Source: an uncultured Clostridium sp. (lineage in GTDB: Bacteria > Bacillota > Clostridia > Clostridiales > Clostridiaceae). Taken from it: a stretch of DNA of 8,392 bases. This document shows, one piece after another, positions 4,459 through 8,392 of the stretch. The DNA is taken from contig NZ_CALEVF010000102.1 of assembly GCF_937920395.1 (NCBI RefSeq), positions 1 through 8,392 of the forward strand, in the 5' to 3' direction. Made by a program: the position numbers and the translations under genes. Under the pieces are notes generated by a model. That model saw nothing but the letters and a program-made list of their open reading frames with translations, did not search any database and was not told the origin of the DNA. Numbering within the stretch: the first letter of the stretch is position 1; every line of letters begins with the position of its first letter.

Positions 4459-7387
4459 ATTTAAATACATTTACTAAGTTTGTGAATATGTCTTTATTAT
4501 CTTTAATTTTCGTTTCATTTCCGAGTACACAGAAACAATCTTCTTTTATAATATCAGAAAGCAATGTTTTAAATGACTTAATATCATCAGCATTTGTATT
4601 TAATACTTCTTCTCGTTCCTTCTGTCTTTGCTCCTGCGTGATACCTCTTATATAATATGCAGTAGCACGTTCACCCTTCATAGAAGGTGTTAATGGTGAA
4701 TCGAGATCACTAATTGTACCTATAATATATTTAGTCATTTCCCTATCGGATGCTTCAAAGTTTTGTATATACTCACATATTCCATCATATGCTGTTAAAG
4801 TTTCTTTGATATTTGGATCCCTATAAGATACAAACACTATGTTACCGCTTCTAGCTATATTGGCAAATCCACCATAGGCTCCACCTTGTACACGAACTCT
4901 GTTCCATAAGTAGTCAAGACTCGCTATAGTCTTAAGTACTAGCATCTTACCAGAATAAGAATAACCCTTCTTAATGAAGTTATAACCTTTAGCTACATAT
5001 TGAACATCTGACGAAGTAAGTAACCCCTCATTATCTTTGCTTAAATCAAAATCATATTTTGTATCTGTTAATTTTTCAGTTTCTAAGATATTTATAACTT
5101 TTGGTAATTCGCGGGCAAATGATGTATATATATCTTTTTCCCCTGTTACACTTACAATAATATTATTTTTATTGAATATAAGTTTTGAAACCTTATTTAA
5201 ATTTTTTATAATTTCATCTGCTTTATTATCAAAATCTGTTTCAATTTCATTTAAAAATTTATAAAATGTTATTCCTGTTGTTTTTTCTATATAAGCTGCG
5301 GCTGGAGAAAAATAAGAAGTAAGTCTTCCAGCTGCTACCATATGTCCCCTATCAAGAATTTTCATTTCATACCTTGATTTTAATTGTTGAATTAACTCCT
5401 TCAAACGTTTCTTTTCATTAAATTTAGTAAGACTAATTATTTCTGCAATAATATCAAATAATTTAGGAATACTAGAAATTAATGCTTTAGATTTTAATAC
5501 TAACTTAGGATTATATTTTTCAAAATTTTCATTTTCACCATATACATCTGTAGTAAAATGAATACCCCCTGTATGAATATTTACCTCATTAGATAAATCA
5601 GAATAATTGGTATTTTGTGTACTTACTCTTCCTAAAATAGTTGATAATAATGTTACATAAGGTATTAACTCTAAATCTACTTTTTTAGCATCAAATAATA
5701 TATCTATATAAGCAATTTTATTAGTAAAAATATTGTGAGATAAAACTTTTACTCCCTCCTCATCTTTTACTTCTAAAGGTAAATGTTCTACCGTTTTTTC
5801 AATATCTGAGAGTTCAAGTAAAGGAATAGTTTCAAGAACTTCCACGGAGTCTGGTGTCATTTGCCTTTCCTTAAGATCCTTTGTACTCTTAACAATTGCT
5901 TGTATTTGTTTTTCTGAGAGACCTTCTTTGTATTTTTTTAATTTTTCTTCTGTTAGCTTAGCTTTCTGCTCTGCAAGGCCTTTTTTACCATTCAAAATAA
6001 CCATGGAACTATGGTTATTATTAATAAGATACTTCTCTATAAGTTCTTCAAAATAATTTGTTGTTAGTGCTAATTTTATTTTACTTAAATAACTTTCATA
6101 TTCTAAATGCATAGTAGGATCCTTGTCATAAAGCCAACTATCCATACTAGTTATATAATAGAATAGACCTTTTGGAAAACCTCCTAAATCAGCTTCACGT
6201 AACTTAAATTCAGTAATATTTATACATGCCTCTATTAGTTTCTTATCTATTCCATTTTTAACTAAATTCTTTAAAGTTGTAAATACAACCTCTTTGAATT
6301 TTTCTTTTTCACTTTCATTAGAATTTTTTACTACTATACTAAACACAGGCTGTAATATACTATTATCAAAACTTCCAAATACATCTTTACCAATCTCTGC
6401 ATCCACAAGTGCTTTCTTTAAAGGCGCTGCAGCACTTTCTAATAACAAATATTCTAAAATTTCAAGAGCTAAATGCATTTCTGGATGACTAACGTTATCT
6501 CCTGATACAAAATTCAAGCTTAAAAATGTTTTTCCTTTTTCATCATCATCACAAGAAATAGGATAATCCATCTTGACTTCTTTCATTTTACTAAATGGTT
6601 TTTGTAGTTTAATTGCTGATTCAATCTGGATTTTATCGAAATTATTTAAATATTTCTCACTTATGAATTGTAACTGCTCATCAATGTTTCCATCTCCATA
6701 TAAAAATATATAACTATTTGATGGATGATAGTATTTTTTATGAAACTCTGTAAATTCTTTTTGAGTTAAATCTGGTATAAATTCTGGATCTCCTCCTGAC
6801 TCTACGCCGTAAGAGGTGTCTGGGAATAAAGATTCCTGAATCTTACGCATAAGGGATCCTTCCGGAGATGAAAATACCCCTTTCATTTCATTGTAAACTA
6901 CACCTTTGTATGTTAGTTTATCTTCCTTGTTTTCTAATTCATAATGCCAACCTTCTTGCATTAATATTTCTGGCTTAGAGTATAAATTCGGATAAAAAAC
7001 AGCATCCAAATACACATCCATAAGATTAATAAAATCTTTTTCATTTTTACTCGCTAAAGGATATATTGTTTTATCAGAAAAAGTCATAGCATTTAGAAAT
7101 GTATTTAAAGACCCTTTTATTAATTCAACAAAAGGCTCCTTTGTAGGAAACTTTCTAGAACCACAAAGCACTGAATGTTCTAATATATGTGGAAGTCCAT
7201 TATTATTTTTAGGTGGTGTTCTAAATCCTATAGAAAAAACCTTATTATCATCATCATTTTCTATATGAAGTAATCTAGCTCCACTTTTCACATGTTCAAA
7301 TACTCTTGTTATTGAATTTAACTCTTCTATATTTTTTTCTTCAATTAACTTAAATCCGTGATATATACTGCCAATTTTAAATATCAT
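4457..7387 (-). CDS. M16C family zinc metallopeptidase (presequence protease/insulinase-like)
   Basis: The 976-residue protein has the size and layout of the PreP/Cym1/falcilysin branch: two homologous halves joined by a linker within one chain. The inverted zinc motif HILEH gives His67, Glu70 (catalytic base) and His71. The third ligand is Glu167 in GVVYNEMKG. The M16C-associated region covers roughly 470-720, including a Lys/Glu-rich, probably helical hinge near 470-515. The C-terminal half has RVQGGAYGGF (GGAYGG from about 835), the conserved substrate-binding segment of the inactive half. Such enzymes enclose and degrade short unfolded peptides; no signal peptide is visible, so a cytoplasmic peptide-scavenging role is inferred. 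The start at ATG 7387 follows an AGGAGG SD (7399-7394) with a 6-base spacer. It is transcribed alone, with its own promoter region and terminator. Confidence 0.94.
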   Translation of the reverse strand: MIFKIGSIYHGFKLIEEKNIEELNSITRVFEHVKSGARLLHIENDDDNKVFSIGFRTPPKNNNGLPHILEHSVLCGSRKFPTKEPFVELIKGSLNTFLNAMTFSDKTIYPLASKNEKDFINLMDVYLDAVFYPNLYSKPEILMQEGWHYELENKEDKLTYKGVVYNEMKGVFSSPEGSLMRKIQESLFPDTSYGVESGGDPEFIPDLTQKEFTEFHKKYYHPSNSYIFLYGDGNIDEQLQFISEKYLNNFDKIQIESAIKLQKPFSKMKEVKMDYPISCDDDEKGKTFLSLNFVSGDNVSHPEMHLALEILEYLLLESAAAPLKKALVDAEIGKDVFGSFDNSILQPVFSIVVKNSNESEKEKFKEVVFTTLKNLVKNGIDKKLIEACINITEFKLREADLGGFPKGLFYYITSMDSWLYDKDPTMHLEYESYLSKIKLALTTNYFEELIEKYLINNNHSSMVILNGKKGLAEQKAKLTEEKLKKYKEGLSEKQIQAIVKSTKDLKERQMTPDSVEVLETIPLLELSDIEKTVEHLPLEVKDEEGVKVLSHNIFTNKIAYIDILFDAKKVDLELIPYVTLLSTILGRVSTQNTNYSDLSNEVNIHTGGIHFTTDVYGENENFEKYNPKLVLKSKALISSIPKLFDIIAEIISLTKFNEKKRLKELIQQLKSRYEMKILDRGHMVAAGRLTSYFSPAAAYIEKTTGITFYKFLNEIETDFDNKADEIIKNLNKVSKLIFNKNNIIVSVTGEKDIYTSFARELPKVINILETEKLTDTKYDFDLSKDNEGLLTSSDVQYVAKGYNFIKKGYSYSGKMLVLKTIASLDYLWNRVRVQGGAYGGFANIARSGNIVFVSYRDPNIKETLTAYDGICEYIQNFEASDREMTKYIIGTISDLDSPLTPSMKGERATAYYIRGITQEQRQKEREEVLNTNADDIKSFKTLLSDIIKEDCFCVLGNETKIKDNKDIFTNLVNVFK

Positions 7388-7399
7388 TTTTCTCCTCCT

Positions 7400-7856
7400 A
7401 ATACTTTCTTTGAAAACATAAACATCTTATTAAGTGTTTTATCTTGTGTGAACTTTTAAATTTAAGTGCATTTCATATTATATGAATGAAAATCATTAAA
7501 TGAACATAATTCTTTTGGCATAACTAATTACAAATATGATATGGATATGACAAGTATGCCATACTCTTAATATTTCACTATTAGAATTACTTTATTATGT
7601 TAATTATACACCATTTTATTCCACACTGCTAACAACATAATTTATTTTATATATCTATCTTTTCTCATTTTTATTTAGTCTATACTATGCATAATATACC
7701 AATAAAATATGTAATCTTATTTTTTTATATACACTGTTAAATTTTCCTACTAAAATGGTATTTAGGATACTATTGTTAAATGCATAAATATATATAGAAA
7801 CAATAATACTATATTTATAAAGTTCATATTATTTTATTAATAAATCTACGCAAGTA
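7400..7856. other. Intergenic region between divergent M16C and I42 genes
   Basis: This very AT-rich stretch shows no convincing coding sequence or structured RNA gene. Its left part carries the putative M16C promoter and palindromes (7472-7504). TGGCATA (7516-7522) and TATGCCA (7555-7561) form a 7-bp inverted repeat. An inverted repeat with 10-base arms and one mismatch lies at 7768-7777 and 7799-7808 around 21 bases, upstream of the inhibitor gene. I could not find a clear -35/-10 pair for the inhibitor gene; TTGTTA at 7773-7778 is a weak -35 candidate without a good partner. Confidence 0.5.
7472..7504 (-). promoter_or_regulatory. Putative M16C promoter with overlapping palindromes
   Basis: On the minus strand, TTCATT (7504-7499) and a perfect TATAAT (7482-7477) are 16 bases apart, about 90 bases upstream of the peptidase start; the -35 box is poor. 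The -10 box lies inside a perfect 7-1-7 palindrome (TTCATAT, one base, ATATGAA; 7472-7486). The spacer holds AATGA-AAA-TCATT (7485-7497), whose surrounding 19 bases match the Fur box consensus at about 13 positions. Fur-family control is a guess. Confidence 0.35.
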
Positions 7857-7862
7857 GTGATT

Positions 7863-7870
7863 AAGGGGGG
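7863..7870 (+). promoter_or_regulatory. G-rich SD that suggests the TTG start of the I42 gene
   Basis: AAGGGGGG ends 7 bases before TTG 7878, an ideal distance. The alternative in-frame GTG at 7857 lies before this site and has no recognisable SD of its own. Confidence 0.65.
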
Positions 7871-7877
7871 TACTTAC

Positions 7878-8222
7878 TTGACTTACGAATATAAAAATTT
7901 TAAGTTAAACGCTATAGTTTTGGGCCATGATCTAATAAATATTATCCCTATACATGAGCAAATGATTATTGAGCTTACTGAATCTCCAGCAACTGGATAT
8001 TGTTGGTACTACACCACGTCTGATCCTTCTATTATATTATTGGAAGAAAAAAGAATATTCGATTTTAATAAACCTAATATTATAGGAGGAACCAAGCAGA
8101 TTCTATGGAAATTTAAAGGTCTGAATTGTGGAGAATGTAAAATACTCTTTTCTTATTATAAAAGTTGGAAAAAAGAGTCTTGCCCCTTAGATGAATTCAC
8201 ATATATAGTGAAAGTAGAGTAG
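7878..8222 (+). CDS. Chagasin-like cysteine peptidase inhibitor (I42 family)
   Basis: From the TTG start the protein has 114 residues, close to the roughly 110 of chagasin. The three inhibitory loops of the family can be seen in order: SPATGYCW (36-43, family NPTTGYxW), IIGGTKQ (68-74, family GxGG), and YKSW (94-97, family RPW). Strands before and after fit the beta-sandwich fold. Known members block papain-type (C1) cysteine peptidases by inserting these loops into the active site. The third loop is degenerate (K-S-W for R-P-W). No signal peptide or lipobox is seen, whereas many bacterial I42 proteins are exported, so a cytoplasmic target is possible. No cysteine peptidase gene is in the window; its neighbours are M16 and map. 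The GTG at 7857 would add 7 residues. It ends before a hairpin terminator shared with map. Confidence 0.8.
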   Translation: MTYEYKNFKLNAIVLGHDLINIIPIHEQMIIELTESPATGYCWYYTTSDPSIILLEEKRIFDFNKPNIIGGTKQILWKFKGLNCGECKILFSYYKSWKKESCPLDEFTYIVKVE

Positions 8223-8261
8223 TCTAGGTCACTATATTACTATAAATTATCAAAAAATAAA

Positions 8262-8297
8262 AATGAGAGTCAACCATATTTAATGTAGACTCTCATT
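8262..8297. terminator. Hairpin terminator between the convergent I42 and map genes
   Basis: AATGAGAGTC (8262-8271) and GACTCTCATT (8288-8297) form a perfect 10-bp stem around a 16-base loop. On the minus strand it is followed by TTTTATTTTTT, and it lies 26 bases after the map stop, so it terminates map. On the + strand the following sequence is only mildly T-rich, so termination of the inhibitor gene is less certain. Confidence 0.75.
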
Positions 8298-8323
8298 GTA
8301 AATTATTATTTGTATAATGATGA

Positions 8324-8392
8324 TTAAGTTAATATCCCATAACCTGTTTGAGTAACAAGTATTGTATGTTCCCATTGAGATGACAATGAACC
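8324..8392 (-). CDS. map: Type I methionine aminopeptidase, C-terminal fragment (gene continues past the window)
   Basis: On the minus strand the last 69 bases encode 22 residues and a TAA stop at 8326-8324, in frame from the window edge. The peptide contains SSQWEHTILVTQTGYGILT, the typical end of type I methionine aminopeptidase. The Glu of QWEHT corresponds to the last dinuclear-metal ligand. The enzyme removes initiator Met from new proteins in the cytoplasm. The last residues are GYGILT, where GYEILT is common. Only the end is visible, so integrity of the rest cannot be judged. Confidence 0.85.
   Translation of the reverse strand, partial: GSLSSQWEHTILVTQTGYGILT

Noticed and set aside
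7400..7856. A riboswitch or small RNA in the 469-base gap
   Set aside because: The region is nearly all A/T, without a conserved-looking structured core or a terminator before the inhibitor gene.
80..8222. A peptidase/inhibitor system made of the S8, M16C and I42 genes
   Set aside because: The genes are far apart, on different strands and separately transcribed; I42 proteins act on cysteine peptidases, not S8 or M16. Proximity alone does not support a system.

Overview
The window is AT-rich, with strong AGGAGG-type Shine-Dalgarno sites and U-tract terminators. Its gene types are typical of Firmicutes: a clostridial-type ferritin, a two-domain CinA, an M16C peptidase and a type I methionine aminopeptidase. 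This points to a Clostridium sensu stricto or a close relative. No mobile element, CRISPR array, tRNA or rRNA was seen, so it looks like ordinary chromosome.

Layout from left to right. A hairpin leader (6-45) precedes a cytoplasmic-looking S8 (subtilisin-like) serine peptidase on the + strand (80-1273). A promoter/operator region with a 24-bp palindrome and an SD-proximal hairpin follows, leading to a ferritin gene (1466-1976, +) broken by one extra C near 1558-1559. Its ferroxidase ligands are all present once the frame is restored. A perfect 44-bp palindrome (2021-2064) is a bidirectional terminator between ferritin and a convergent minus-strand block. In transcription order that block holds an M16C zinc metallopeptidase (7387-4457) with its own terminator overlapping the stop codon, then a D-2-hydroxyacid dehydrogenase (4374-3427), then cinA (3367-2135). 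The last two probably share a transcript. A 469-base intergenic region holds the M16C promoter, with palindromes that could be metalloregulator operators. A small + strand gene follows (7878-8222) for a chagasin-like (I42) cysteine-peptidase inhibitor, probably with a TTG start. At the right edge is the last part of a minus-strand map gene (8324-8392), with a shared hairpin terminator between them.

Working links between the genes are limited. Two peptidases and one peptidase inhibitor, none with a visible export signal, lie within 8.4 kb, but no C1-type target of the inhibitor is present. CinA salvages pyridine nucleotide breakdown products and the dehydrogenase next to it uses NAD(P), which is a loose thematic link at most. 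I see no convincing new multi-gene system. The points most worth checking are the ferritin frameshift, the altered oxyanion-hole region of the S8 peptidase, the hairpins placed just before ribosome binding sites, the related palindromes flanking the dehydrogenase gene, and the I42 inhibitor.
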